A DNA stretch of 64,000 nt from the NCBI GenBank assembly GCA_021613375.1, contig CM038715.1:2122001-2186000 (forward strand), read 5' to 3'. A model generated the notes under the pieces. It saw only the letters and a list, made by a program, of their open reading frames with translations. It did not search any database and was not told the DNA's origin. Made by a program: the position numbers and the translations under genes. Origin of the DNA: Megaleporinus macrocephalus (Eukaryota > Chordata > Actinopteri > Characiformes > Anostomidae). Below are positions 53,896 to 64,000 of this stretch, in pieces. Within the stretch, counting starts at the first letter, position 1. The number at the start of each line of letters is the position of its first letter.

Positions 53896-54592
53896 TTAAA
53901 TGAGTTCATTTGTTGCTTTTGCAGGACAGCTATGGGATGAAACAGATGTATGCTTGAAGAAAGCACAATCAAGATCGATGACCTCTCCCTGTATGAGGAT
54001 CTTTTCCAGACAGCCTTGGAGGTGATGTGAACTCTCGGAGTCTGTGGTCTCACCTGGGAAAGAGTTTATAACTGGGTTATGCTGTCGACTCAAGTTGATT
54101 TACTCTTTCACTTACTCAAGGACAGTCTCCATCATCTAGCAAACTCATAAATCTAGTGGAAATACTCGCATTGGGTACCAGTACATGAACTCTAGAAGGT
54201 TGAACATTTCTGGATATAGGACTATGAAAGTAGCTCTGGGGATTCAAGGGAAAGCTATCAGTGATAAATGAGAGATCATTTCTGCATGGACATTATTTTT
54301 TTCACATTTACCTGGCACTCCACCAAATGCTAAGAGCATCCCCTCTCTCCACCTTGAGAGGATGTCCAAGCTTTCATCCTCGACCACCGTATTGCCATTA
54401 AGCATCAGAGAATGTTTCAGTATGTTCAAAGTCAGCATGGTGGGATTGAAAGGGAGAGCAGTGTTGTCAGAGTCAGATCCTTCTTTCAGCTCCGTGGTAA
54501 GATCCTGTAGTAGCAAGAAAGGTGATCTTATCATCAATCTGTAAGGTGCCTGGTGTTTATTTTTTTTTAAAGAAGCATTTCAAAATTAGTGA

Positions 54593-54675
<83 letters not shown>

Positions 54676-56335
54676 TATATACACTGTCGGGAAACAATTC
54701 AGACACTGTTATTAATCTACTTTCAGTGCATATCCAGCTCAGATTTACAAACATGGCTTATAAATATGAACGAATAGTATGCATAATCATAATCAAAGAT
54801 ATGCTCATGCCTAGTTTACACAACACGATTGTATCCTGGTTTTTCAGTCGCCGACTGTTTTTTGTAGATCGCCGACAAAAACCTCTGCTCGGAGGCAAAT
54901 CGACGATCCCTCTGCGCTCGCTCAGTCGTGTAGTGTGAACTGCTGAAGGACTCGTTACAGAGTTGATAATAAAATACTGTTTTGTGTGATTATATGACCA
55001 GAAACACATTAAAACTCCAGAGAATCAAAATAACTCACATTTTAAAACCACTTCACTGCTCCTAGATTAGCCTGTGGTGCATCATGGGATTGTCTTAGCG
55101 GCTGAGGAAGCATTCGATGCTTCTTAAAATCAGGTCTAAATAAGGTTCCTCAGTAGACAGCAGTCTACATGTCAGCAGCGCATACTATGACGTAAAATGC
55201 TGCCTATGTAGGAGCTCAGTAGGATTTGAGACACAGCCATGACTTAACCAATGTTGAACAATGAATTAAACAACAGTGACAACAGTGTTAAATGTTTTTG
55301 AGTGCTAAGGAGAGCACAGTGCAGCTGATTATGCTAGTGTTAACAGGCTAATAACTTAGAGTCTGCTGTTTTAAGCTCACTAGACTTATGTTTCCTGTAT
55401 AATGAAGCAAGACTAGATTAGTTAACAGGTCCACACAAAAAATACTTGCATCAGAGGTGAGCTGTAATCAGACGTGTATATTAATTTACAGGATCTGTAA
55501 AGTAGTTCATTAGTCGTATAGTCATAATGAGTTTTCTTCTGCGTAATGCAGCAGACATCCAGCGGCTCTTTCAAAAATATGAGCGCAGTTCAGACATACC
55601 AACTAATTTTGGTCTGGTATGGGTCATTATACAATATAACTCAGTTTCCAAAAGAAATAGAAGAAAGGCAACATATTTAGCTGAAACTGAGAAATTGTTT
55701 GAAAAATATACAAGCAACTAGCAACAGGTTTTTAAAAAAGGGGACAACAAAAGACTGGTAAAGTTGTAAGTAGGTTAATTGGCACTGCTTAGTAGCATGT
55801 TTGGCTCTAAAAAGAGCATCCCAGAAAGAAAGAGAGACTTTCAGTAGTAAAGGTGGGGAGGGGTTCACCAAAAACTGTGCAGGCAATATAAAAATAACAT
55901 TTATCAACACAAAGCATAATATTAATGATAGGTATTTAGACAAGCTGGAAGAGTTTATGTATGCAAGGGACAAGGCCAGAAATCAATACTGAATGGCTGT
56001 ACCAAGCGTAGGCATGCCATTAAAAACATACATAGTTCTGCAGTGGGTTTAAGAACACCTCCGATCCGTTGTGAGCACAGTTCATAGTTGCATCCACTGT
56101 GCTGCCATCCTTAATTATTTAGGAGGCCTTAATTATTGGCAAAAAATGAGCCTGACCGCTAAACTAGCCTGCCTGCAGTCCAGAACTATTAGCTATTTAT
56201 CACATTTGGGGCATTATGAAATTAAAAATACTTAATTGCATTACATTTTATTTGCACAGTGTCCCAACTTTTTTGGAAATAAAGTTATACTTTTAAGACA
56301 AACAAAAAAGCACACTTGTAGTTATTGCACTTAGC

Positions 56336-56416
<81 letters not shown>

Positions 56417-58794
56417 AGATAGATAGATTAAGACATTATGATGAACTAGGTTGTTGTTTGGTGTTGGCATACCTTTTTTTTCTTGTATCCTTCAAACATT
56501 GACAGAACATACTCAAAACCTGGACACTGAAGACTTAGTAATGTCCCTTGCCAAGATCCATAGACCTCAATTGCAATTCCTTTCTCCACTGTCTCCACTC
56601 CAGGAAGATCTGTGTTAAACACATTATAGCGAGTGACGTTTAGTGCACATTAACATAATATTCATGTCTGCTTAGTTATTTTAGGACCTAACATTAATAT
56701 CCCCTATGAGCTCTGTTGCTGGCTGTCACTGAAATGTAAACCTTTAGGACCCTAATCCTTGTTCTAATCCCAGTCCCGAGGACCCCACACCATTCAGAGT
56801 TTTGTGTTTTCTCTAATTTCTCTCATCTTACCCATTAATCAACTAATTCAAAATTTGGCTGTTTAACCAGCTCCTCATGTGCCGTGTTAAGTGTGTGGAG
56901 CTTATGGTCCCCAGAGGAACGTCTGGTTTAGAATATGTGTATGATTGAGTATGATTATGTGTGTTATGACTGTGTGTGAGTATTTCCTAATGGTCAAAGA
57001 GGGGTAACAGGTGTTAGAAAACAATCACCTTTGCCACTTTTGTGTCTCCCAAAGCTAATATGTAAAGTTTGTAAATTGTTTGGTTTGAATTTAAAAGAAC
57101 AAACTGCTGGAGAGTGACTTCATTTTTTACTTAACTCTGAATACGGATGTTAAAGATGATGTTAAAGGCACAAGCGAGTCACATTAACATTCCCTCAGAA
57201 ACTTGTTTTGAAGTTTATGGAATTCTATGGAATAAAATCCAGTAATTGGGAAAATCAGATCCAAAAAAAAAAGCTAGTACAAAGTAGAGATCGACTGATA
57301 TATCGGGCCGATATTTGCCATATTTTAATATATCATCGTGTTTCCGAGCACCAATTTAAAGTACTTCTGCAAGTCCGCAGGCAGCCCCGTGTTATTGGTG
57401 CGGTGGAACGGGCTGCAACCGCATGTGAAAGACCCCAGGCCGAAACCTCTGAAACTGTTCAGCCAAATAAGTGAAAATTAATAATTAATAGTGAACAGTG
57501 AGGTTTATAATGAGGCCGTTACGTGTTTCTAGTTCTGCCTAAACGTGAACCAGAGTGGATGTTGTACTGCTTAGCTCCGGGGCTAAAGCTAACTGCTCTA
57601 GTGTAATACACACATTAGCTCCGGGGCTAAAGCTAACTGCTCTAGTGTAATACACACATTAGCTCCGGGGCTATAGCTAACTGCTCTAGTGTAATACACA
57701 CATTAGCTCCGGGGCTAAAGCTAACTGCTCTAGTGTAATACACATATTAGCTCCGGGGCTAAAGCTAACTGCTCTAGTGTAATACACACATTAGCTCCGG
57801 GGCTAAAGCTAACTGCTCTAGTGTAATACACACATTAGCTCCGGGGCTAAAGCTAACTGCTCTAGTGTAATACACATATTAGCTTCGGGGCTAAAGCTAA
57901 CTGCTCTAGTGTAATACACATATTAGCTTCGGGGCTAAAGCTAACTGCTCTAGTGTAATACACACATTAGCTCCGGAGCTAAAGCTAACTGCTCTAGTGT
58001 AATACACATATTAGCTTCGGGGCTAAAGCTAACTGCTCTAGTGTAATACACACATTAGCTCCAGGGCTAAAGCTAACTGCTCTAGTGTAATACACACATT
58101 AGCTCCGGGGCTAAAGCTAACTGCTCTAGTGTAATACACACATTAGCTCCGGGGCTAAAGCTAACTGCTCTAGTGTAATACACACATTAGCTCCGGGGCT
58201 AAAGCTAACTGCTCTAGTGTAATACACACATTAGCTCCGGGGCTAAAGCTAACTGCTCTAGTGTAATACACACATTAGCTCCGGGGCTAAAGCTAACTGC
58301 TCTAGTGTAATATACACATTAGCTCCGGGGCTAAAGCTAACTGCTCTAGTGTAATACACACATTAGCTCCGGGGCTAAAGCTAACTGCTCTAGTGTAATA
58401 CACACATTAGCTCCGGGGCTAAAGCTAACTGCTCTAGTGTAATACACACATTAACACGTTACTGTTACACAGAGAGTCTCTCCGGAGCAGACAGAGCTTC
58501 CCAGATAGTATTCAGACCTTACTCAGATACTACTCAGACACTACTCAGACACTACTCAGACACTACACAGTCATTACTCAGACACTACTCAGACACTACT
58601 CAGACATTACTCAGTCATTACTCAGACACTACTCAGATATTACTCAGACACTACTCAGACATTACTCAGACACTACTCAGATACTACTCAGACACTACTC
58701 AGACACTACTCAGATACTATTCAGATTCCAGCACTCGAGACTAACTAAAGAATGAGTAAAGAGAGTCAGTACAGCATATCAGCCTCTCTCTCTT

Positions 58795-58855
<61 letters not shown>

Positions 58856-59865
58856 TCATCCTCAGTTTAACTACAGTGTGATAAAAACCCGAGTGTGAAG
58901 TGAGTCTCTCTGTAATTGAGTGAACATGTGGTCTGTGTGGAAGTTTTGTTCAGTGCTCTTCTTAATAACTGGTTAGTTTTGGGTATGAAGAGATGTATGT
59001 TACACTCTTTCAGCAGTAAGGTGGTCATACTGTATTTTTTTGGGGGGGCAGATAAAAATATTTAGTTTTTTCTTGTTAAGTCAGTGTTTAATAAATAAGG
59101 TTAAGTTCAGAAAGGTTGTGCATCTACTTGTTTTATTAGTGTGACATTTTAGCAGCAAATAAAGTGAAACACTTCCAAATATCGGTCCTAAAAATCAGCC
59201 AAAAAAATCGGCAGCACATATCGGCCATCACCCTGACCTCTAAACATCGGCATCAGCATCGGCTATAGAAAAACCCATATCGATCCATCTCTAGTACAAA
59301 GTCAGAATCATGTAGACAAAATCACACACTTTGCCTTTAATTTGAATGATGTATCTTGTTTCTTCTTGTACCGGTACACCAACATTAAAGAGTATTTCTT
59401 TACGCACCAGATGTATTGAACACAGCTAATCCTGTCCCAGGGAAGTAACTGCCTCTCTTGATCTCAGGGAAGCAAGGCTGTGGCTCCCAGCTTGGATCCG
59501 TTTCCCAGATAGTGCTGAGGTTTAGCCACTGTCCTCCCCTTAGACATCCGTCCATCTCTGGCTTAAACTAAAATAGCAAGAGTGAGTGGTAGCTTAAGGT
59601 TTGAGCTTTTGGAAAGAGAAGAGATTTACAGAAGTGGACAACTTCTATAAGCTTTCATGATGGCGGGTTGGTAAAGGTAGTGTAAGAAAGTACTACAACA
59701 TACTGGATGCAATAGTTTTTGATGGTCCACCAGCATCCCTCCAAGACCCAGTCGTATTTTTCCAGTCAGCATGTCTTCTGTCTGCTCCGACTCCATTCCA
59801 AGTACCAGCTCTACCTTATTGTTCACTTCCAGAACCACATACTTGCCTTCACTACGCAACTGCAA
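53896..59865 (-). CDS. shbg: shbg exons 4-8: end of LG1 and LG2
   Basis: Exon 4 (59704-59865) encodes LRSEGKYVVLEVNNK and GKIRLGLGGMLV. Exon 5 (59408-59567) encodes PEMDGCLRGGQWLNLST, with the cysteine expected at the end of LG1. Exons 6 and 7 (56473-56609, 54312-54504) encode LG2 strands, including LLAFGGVPG at the end of exon 7. Exon 8 (53896-54053) encodes HHLQGCLEKILIQGEVIDLD and SHSCP before the stop, matching the human C-terminal cysteines. The transposon at 57285-59293 lies in the intron between exons 5 and 6. Confidence 0.9.
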
Positions 59866-61939
59866 CTGCCAAATACCAATGCAGTGAAAGGAAGAACAAA
59901 ACATTAGAATGCTTAAGATACTGACCACTTTGTTGCACTGAAGATGATATTTCTTAACATTTTATTATTGTTATGCATATTATTATCTATAATTAATACA
60001 CATGTCTTCCAGAATAATTGCACAGCTCAGGCTATAGTAATACCAATATAATTGTACCATAGTGCCCGTACATAAAAAATATTTGTTTAACTTAACACGT
60101 TTGTGACAGTTGAATATAGTAAAATATTGAATATGGGGATATTATGTTTGGTGATACTGTATCAATTCTCAAAAACACAGTATCGATACACAGATTTCTG
60201 GCAGATAGTGAATCATTGTGTGTTGTGTTAAAACCTCTGACCACTAGATGGCAGTGTTGTAATCCATTTTCAGCTCCACTCCAACATTAACAAGCAGCAC
60301 AAGAGTGCAATCCTATTGTAAGCATTGACAAACCTGTTTATACTGTGGTGTGTTTTAAAAGTAGGATTTGAAAAATCTCAATATATCACTTTGCTTGCAG
60401 TGTCGCAATATATTGCACTATATTAAATCGTTACCGCTGTATCGCGATACATATTGTATCTCCAGGTTCTTGCCAATACACAGCCCTATTTAGTACCGCT
60501 GAATTTGCATACCCTGCTGCTTAGGTAGCAGCCCTGATAGTTCCCCTAAATATTTGAGTAGGATTAAGTAGGATTGAGTAGGAGTGTGGTTAATTTTGTG
60601 AGAGTGTGTTTAAGTAAGAGCAGGAGTTGTGTATGAATACATGTAAAACTATTTCTTTTGTTTTCATTATGGTACGTTCTTATACTTAGTGGAAAAATAG
60701 ATATTGTGAGTGCTTTGCATTACTGTCTTCTCCAACAATAAATGATTTGTGCATGATTTTAATGAATGGTATTATCATATAGCATTGGCGTAGGAACCTG
60801 GGGGATGTGGGGGGTGGGGGGGGGGGGGCAGCAACATACACTAAAATAAACCACAAGAATCAATGAAAATCGAACAAAACATTTAAAAAGTCATTATGAC
60901 TATTACCAAACAAAATTCTAGTTAAACATTTCATGCTGCAGACACATTTTCCAGCTGGTCTGTCAGGCCTGAATCGATATCGCTCAATCACCAGCCAGAA
61001 TGCAGTCCAGAATCAAACAAATGTACCAGCCCTTTTACAAACAGATATTTTTACCGAGCAAAGCAAATAAGTTGACTTTTAATTTAATAAGACAGTGGAC
61101 GCACTTACTGTCATTGTAATAACAGGATTTACCAAACTAACTGTCCAGGCAAGACAGTGTGACCGGAAGCTCACCGGTTTGATCCCTGGGACCAGCTGGC
61201 CCCACTGAAGTGCCCTTGAGCAAAACATAACCCCCAACTGCTCCCCGGGCGCCGTGGATAGGGCTGCGCACCGCTCCGGGCTCGTGTGCTCACTGCCCCC
61301 TAGTGTGTATGTATAAGTGGGTGTTTCACTGCACGGATGGGTTAAATGCGGAGGTCAAATTTCGCTGTTTGCAAACACAAGTGAGGAAATTATTCTAAAA
61401 CATAACTTAAAACTATGCTTCTCTGCCTCTTGGGTTGCCAGCACCAAGGAGGTTTTTCTTTTTTAAACTTTTTCCACCACTGCAGTACATTTACAAAGGA
61501 ATCAAATTAATGTCTCTGTAACAAGTTTGTAATGTCCATCCACACTGCGCTTTCAAACTAGTCCACAACAAACGCAAATCTGGCAACCCTGTATGAGGGG
61601 AGGAGACCCTTGACTGAAAAAAATGCCCAGCGTTTCTGGTTGCAACCCTACAGCATATGTTTTCACCCACTCACTGTCCACTCTTCTCTTGCTGGTCTGC
61701 TTTGTTTATTTAAAAATGATAGCTTATTTTCTTGCACAGTGTGTGAATAATCCTGTAGTCCTTCATCAGTGGTCACAGGACGCTGGATAGTTTTGGTTGG
61801 TGGACTGTTCTCAGCCCAGCAGTGACACTAAAGTGTTTATAAACCTTAGCAACACTGCTGTGTCTGATCCACACTACCAGCACAACACACACTAACACAT
61901 TATCATCAGTGTCACCTAGTGGTAAAAATAATCCACCAC

Positions 61940-62026
<87 letters not shown>

Positions 62027-63595
62027 CGCTTTCCAATGAAAACATCTCCATTTAAAAATTTCGACATCATTTGAACACGGCAATGGTTGTTTACATTTCA
62101 TAATCCATAGACCAATAGAAGTGCTTCAAAATAGCTTGGAAAAAATTCTGGTTCCATTGACTTCCACTGAAAATAAAGTATATATATATATATGGTAATT
62201 TTCTTAGCAGAGGACCATGAAAGTTAATAGAAAGGGATTTGGTTTTGAAGCTTTTTTATTGGTCCAATCAGTTTGGCCCAATGTAAGAGACAACCTTTGC
62301 CATAATAGCTGTCTGATTAGCAAGCTGTCTGTGTTCCTCAGGAATATATGTGTATGATTATTTCCTAAATGTCAAAGAGAGGTATATATATATAATGTAC
62401 TTATACATTTTATTTTATTTTATTTTATTTTATTTTATTTTATTTTATTTTATTTTATTTTATTTTTTTTTTTTTTTGTAACTTACTTTGTGCCAGACCC
62501 CATCATTCAGTTTAGGTCCTCCTTTCACACTGACCAGGATATTTGCTTTCCCTGTCTGCATTTCAGGTACCCCATCACGCAATGAAAGCACGAACCAGTC
62601 TCGGCCCTCCTTGGTATCTCCATAGAATATGACACCCTCTGGATCAAGAGTACGGAACTCAAAAGAAGAACTGATGCTGGAGAGCAAGTAACACACAAAA
62701 CATAGATTTAATATACTAAAATACGCAGCAGTCTCACTTCAAACATAACTTTAAAACTGAAAGCTGTGAAATGTCTAAACTAAGCTTCCCTATATGATTG
62801 CTAAAGACTAACCTTATAACATCAGAGAGATTGGCACTCGTCTGCATTATTGGTGCCCAGGAAGGTCGCCTGTGGCCAAAGTTGATGATCTCCCCTCCAG
62901 ACATCTTAGTTCCAAAAGAAAGTCACATAGCATCATCACTAGATTTCCAGTTGCAGGTTGCCAGACTTTAAGCTTAGTGTGCAAGCTGTGTTCAGATTTA
63001 ATTTCCATTGCTCTGCTGTATTTCTGTCTTTAAAGCAGGTTCATATGAAACACACTTTCTTTCTAATATGTAGATGACCAAGGTCAGATCCCCAGCCACG
63101 TCCACATGAGCTTTTGCAATGTGTAACCAGAACTGTGGCCATAAACCACTGTCTGTCTGTGCAGGCTCTCTCTTTGAGGTTGTGCCCTGACTGCGCTAAC
63201 GCAATTATTTAATCTTACATGCTGCAGAAACCACAGAAGCACCCCTTATGGGAAATAGTCCACCATAATATGTTCATTATTGTCTGTGCTAGGTTCCTCA
63301 AAGCGAGTGTAGTTGTAGACAGCACTGATAGAAATGCTTTTTTATGATAATTAAGGATGCCAGCATCGGTTGGCTGTCACAAATGATGACAAAAAGTGAA
63401 ACATTCATTAAACTATATTGATTAAGTACTTTACAATGAATTCCATATTCAATCAGCTTCATTTAAATTGTTTATGCATGCTTATACAGTCATAATTGAA
63501 TTTTAATTTCTTACCTTGCTTGTTGAAATCAAGCTAAGCCAACCAAAATGTTGGTGCAACAAGAGCAAAATAACCACTTTTGTTAGATGGCCCAT
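53896..63595 (-). CDS. shbg: Sex hormone-binding globulin, complete gene
   Basis: Secreted plasma carrier of androgens and oestrogens, made mainly in liver, built from two laminin-G-like domains. Eight coding exons in transcript order: 63515-63595, 62813-62904, 62487-62676, 59704-59865, 59408-59567, 56473-56609, 54312-54504 and 53896-54053. They sum to 1,173 nt, giving 390 residues (human 402, also 8 exons). Residues 1 to about 27 form a signal peptide with a hydrophobic leucine-rich core. LG1 (about 55-190) contains SSSFEFRTLDPEGVIFYGDT, aligning with the human steroid pocket. LG2 (about 215-385) ends near the C-terminus. Start ATG at 63593-63595 has A at -3 and G at +4. The nearest minus-strand AATAAA past the stop is at 53405-53410. 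Teleosts can have two SHBG forms, and this resembles the standard type. Confidence 0.94.
54597..54669. repeat. AT microsatellite
   Basis: About 36 AT units in the shbg intron between exons 7 and 6. Confidence 0.95.
54814..54940. mobile_element. Small MITE with GTTTACACAACACGA / TCGTGTAGTGTGAAC ends
   Basis: 127 bp bounded by imperfect inverted repeats of about 18 bp. No target duplication is obvious. It lies in the shbg intron between exons 7 and 6, joined directly to family C copy 4. Confidence 0.55.
54945..55238. mobile_element. Harbinger-like MITE, family C copy 4 (5'-truncated)
   Basis: The right 290 bp of family C, ending GGATTTGAGACACAG. Its left side abuts another small inverted-repeat element at 54814-54940. 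Confidence 0.7.
56338..56418. repeat. AT microsatellite
   Basis: About 38 AT units in the same shbg intron, 55 bp from exon 6. Confidence 0.95.
57285..59293. mobile_element. Element E copy 2: 2-kb hAT-like element carrying two minisatellites
   Basis: 2,009 bp with ends TAGAGATCGACTGATATATC and CGATCCATCTCTA, and perfect 8-bp duplications GTACAAAG at 57277-57284 and 59294-59301. Inside are about 20 copies of a 44-bp unit (about 57566-58450), an 11-bp-type array (about 58513-58735) and a CT microsatellite (about 58782-58858). It lies in the shbg intron between exons 5 and 6. Its ends resemble family B ends. Confidence 0.88.
57566..58450. repeat. 44-bp minisatellite, inverted copy in element E copy 2
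   Basis: About 20 units of the same 44-bp repeat as at 41066, in opposite orientation. Units are very uniform, with a few variants such as TTAGCTTCGGGGC. Confidence 0.92.
60108..60487. mobile_element. Family F MITE copy 2
   Basis: About 380 bp in the shbg intron between exons 4 and 3, ending GCCAATACACAGCCCTA. The left end is decayed. Confidence 0.7.
61141..61375. repeat. tRNA-derived SINE, probable
   Basis: Contains a B-box-like GGTTTGATCCC at 61176-61186, then CTGCTCCCCGGGCGCC and GGTTAAATGCGGAGG, an arrangement common in fish tRNA-derived SINEs. The 5' A-box part is decayed. In the shbg intron between exons 4 and 3. Confidence 0.6.
61760..61945. repeat. Dispersed teleost repeat
   Basis: The segment with GGACTGTTCTCAGCCCAGCA and CAGCACAACACACACTAACA resembles a repeat I recall from many fish genomes. 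The family name and mobility type are not known to me. Confidence 0.4.
61941..62023. repeat. AT microsatellite
   Basis: About 41 AT units in the shbg intron between exons 4 and 3. Confidence 0.95.
62407..62478. repeat. TTTTA repeat and poly-T
   Basis: About eleven TTTTA units and a T run, directly downstream (minus strand) of the donor of shbg exon 3. Confidence 0.93.
62487..63595 (-). CDS. shbg: shbg exons 1-3: signal peptide and start of LG1
   Basis: Exon 1 (63515-63595) encodes the signal peptide from MGHLTKVV and ends phase 0 at GTAAGA. Exon 2 (62813-62904) encodes MSGGEIINFGHRRPSWAP and ends in phase 2. Exon 3 (62487-62676) encodes SSSFEFRTLDPEGV and RDWFVLSLRDGVPEMQ, then GGPKLNDGVWHK. 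The Ser and Asp residues aligned with human Ser42 and Asp65 of the pocket are present. Confidence 0.92.
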
Positions 63596-64000
63596 TCTTC
63601 CGTTGGCCCAGAGGTGGCAGAAGAGTGAGCCTGGGCTTCCAAGGAAAGGACAGCTTTGCTGTTTAATCAGATTAAACCAGAAACAGACTTTAAGCCAAAA
63701 GGTTTGGGTTTATCTGACTCTCTGACTGTCTGACTGTGGCTATCTGCGGACTAAGTAAAAGCTCCTGCACCTCATGCTGACCCAGAAAGACGAAAGACCA
63801 GGAATGCTGACTTATCAGTGCTTTTCGCATATCGATCATGAGAGATGTTTGTTTTAGTGGAACTGTGTGAGTGTGTGGTGGTTCACTGGGTTGGTCACTG
63901 CTGAATAAATATATCGATAAGAAACCTAATAAGTATTTTATTAATATTTTATTCACTAGAGCTGACTTTCATTACTAAAATGACAAGGTGTTATTACTTA
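63596..64000 (-). promoter_or_regulatory. shbg: shbg 5' flank
   Basis: 405 bp upstream of the shbg start codon. No TATAAA was seen on the minus strand near the start. No other gene is visible. Promoter function is assumed from position only. Confidence 0.3.

Noticed and set aside
57208..57474. 88-codon frame with QPRVIGAVERAATACERPQ
   Set aside because: It begins outside and continues into element E. The same peptide occurs at the matching end of element E copy 1 (41622-41858), so it is repeat-derived. I cannot link it to a known protein.
61176..61186. B-box-like motif as a tRNA gene
   Set aside because: No cloverleaf or A box can be formed, and the flanks match a SINE pattern.

Overview
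The window is vertebrate nuclear DNA, most likely from an ostariophysan-type teleost. Three intron-rich genes are recognisable by protein similarity, every splice junction I used obeys GT-AG, and the introns are crowded with teleost-style DNA transposons (hAT-, Harbinger- and Tc1-like) and microsatellites. I see no prokaryotic features, rRNA or tRNA genes, or CRISPR array. The species cannot be fixed from the sequence alone.

Layout. (1) Positions 1-15,490, plus strand: vigilin (hdlbp). It lacks only its first coding exon(s), and 25 further coding exons run to the stop at 13,537-13,539. (2) Positions ~15,640-50,064, minus strand: neurl4, complete, in 29 coding exons that sum to 4,773 nt (1,590 residues plus stop). 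It has six neuralized repeats and a distinctive C-terminal region. hdlbp and neurl4 are tail to tail, with their likely 3' ends about 150-200 bp apart. (3) Positions 50,065-53,895: neurl4 promoter side, a decayed transposon and a 58-bp minisatellite. (4) Positions 53,896-63,595, minus strand: shbg (sex hormone-binding globulin), complete, in 8 coding exons that sum to 1,173 nt (390 residues plus stop). (5) Positions 63,596-64,000: sequence upstream of shbg.

The genes do not form a pathway. Vigilin is a multi-KH RNA-binding protein, NEURL4 is a centrosomal/ubiquitin-ligase-associated scaffold, and SHBG is a secreted steroid carrier. neurl4 and shbg are both on human 17p13.1, so their proximity here looks like conserved synteny. 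HDLBP is on human chromosome 2.

The least ordinary content is in the repeats. One hAT-like family (family B) is present eight times, several copies have 8-bp target-site duplications, and one copy keeps a relic of a BED-finger transposase. A 2-kb element with hAT-like ends and a perfect 8-bp duplication carries two minisatellites. A Harbinger-like element carries an expandable 28-bp minisatellite. Two inverted hAT copies flank three in-frame neurl4 exons. On the protein side, the NEURL4 C-terminus shows a pattern resembling ADP-ribosyltransferase (PARP-like) folds. Exon coordinates were worked out by hand from reading frame, splice consensus and recalled human proteins. Element ends marked 'about' are approximate.
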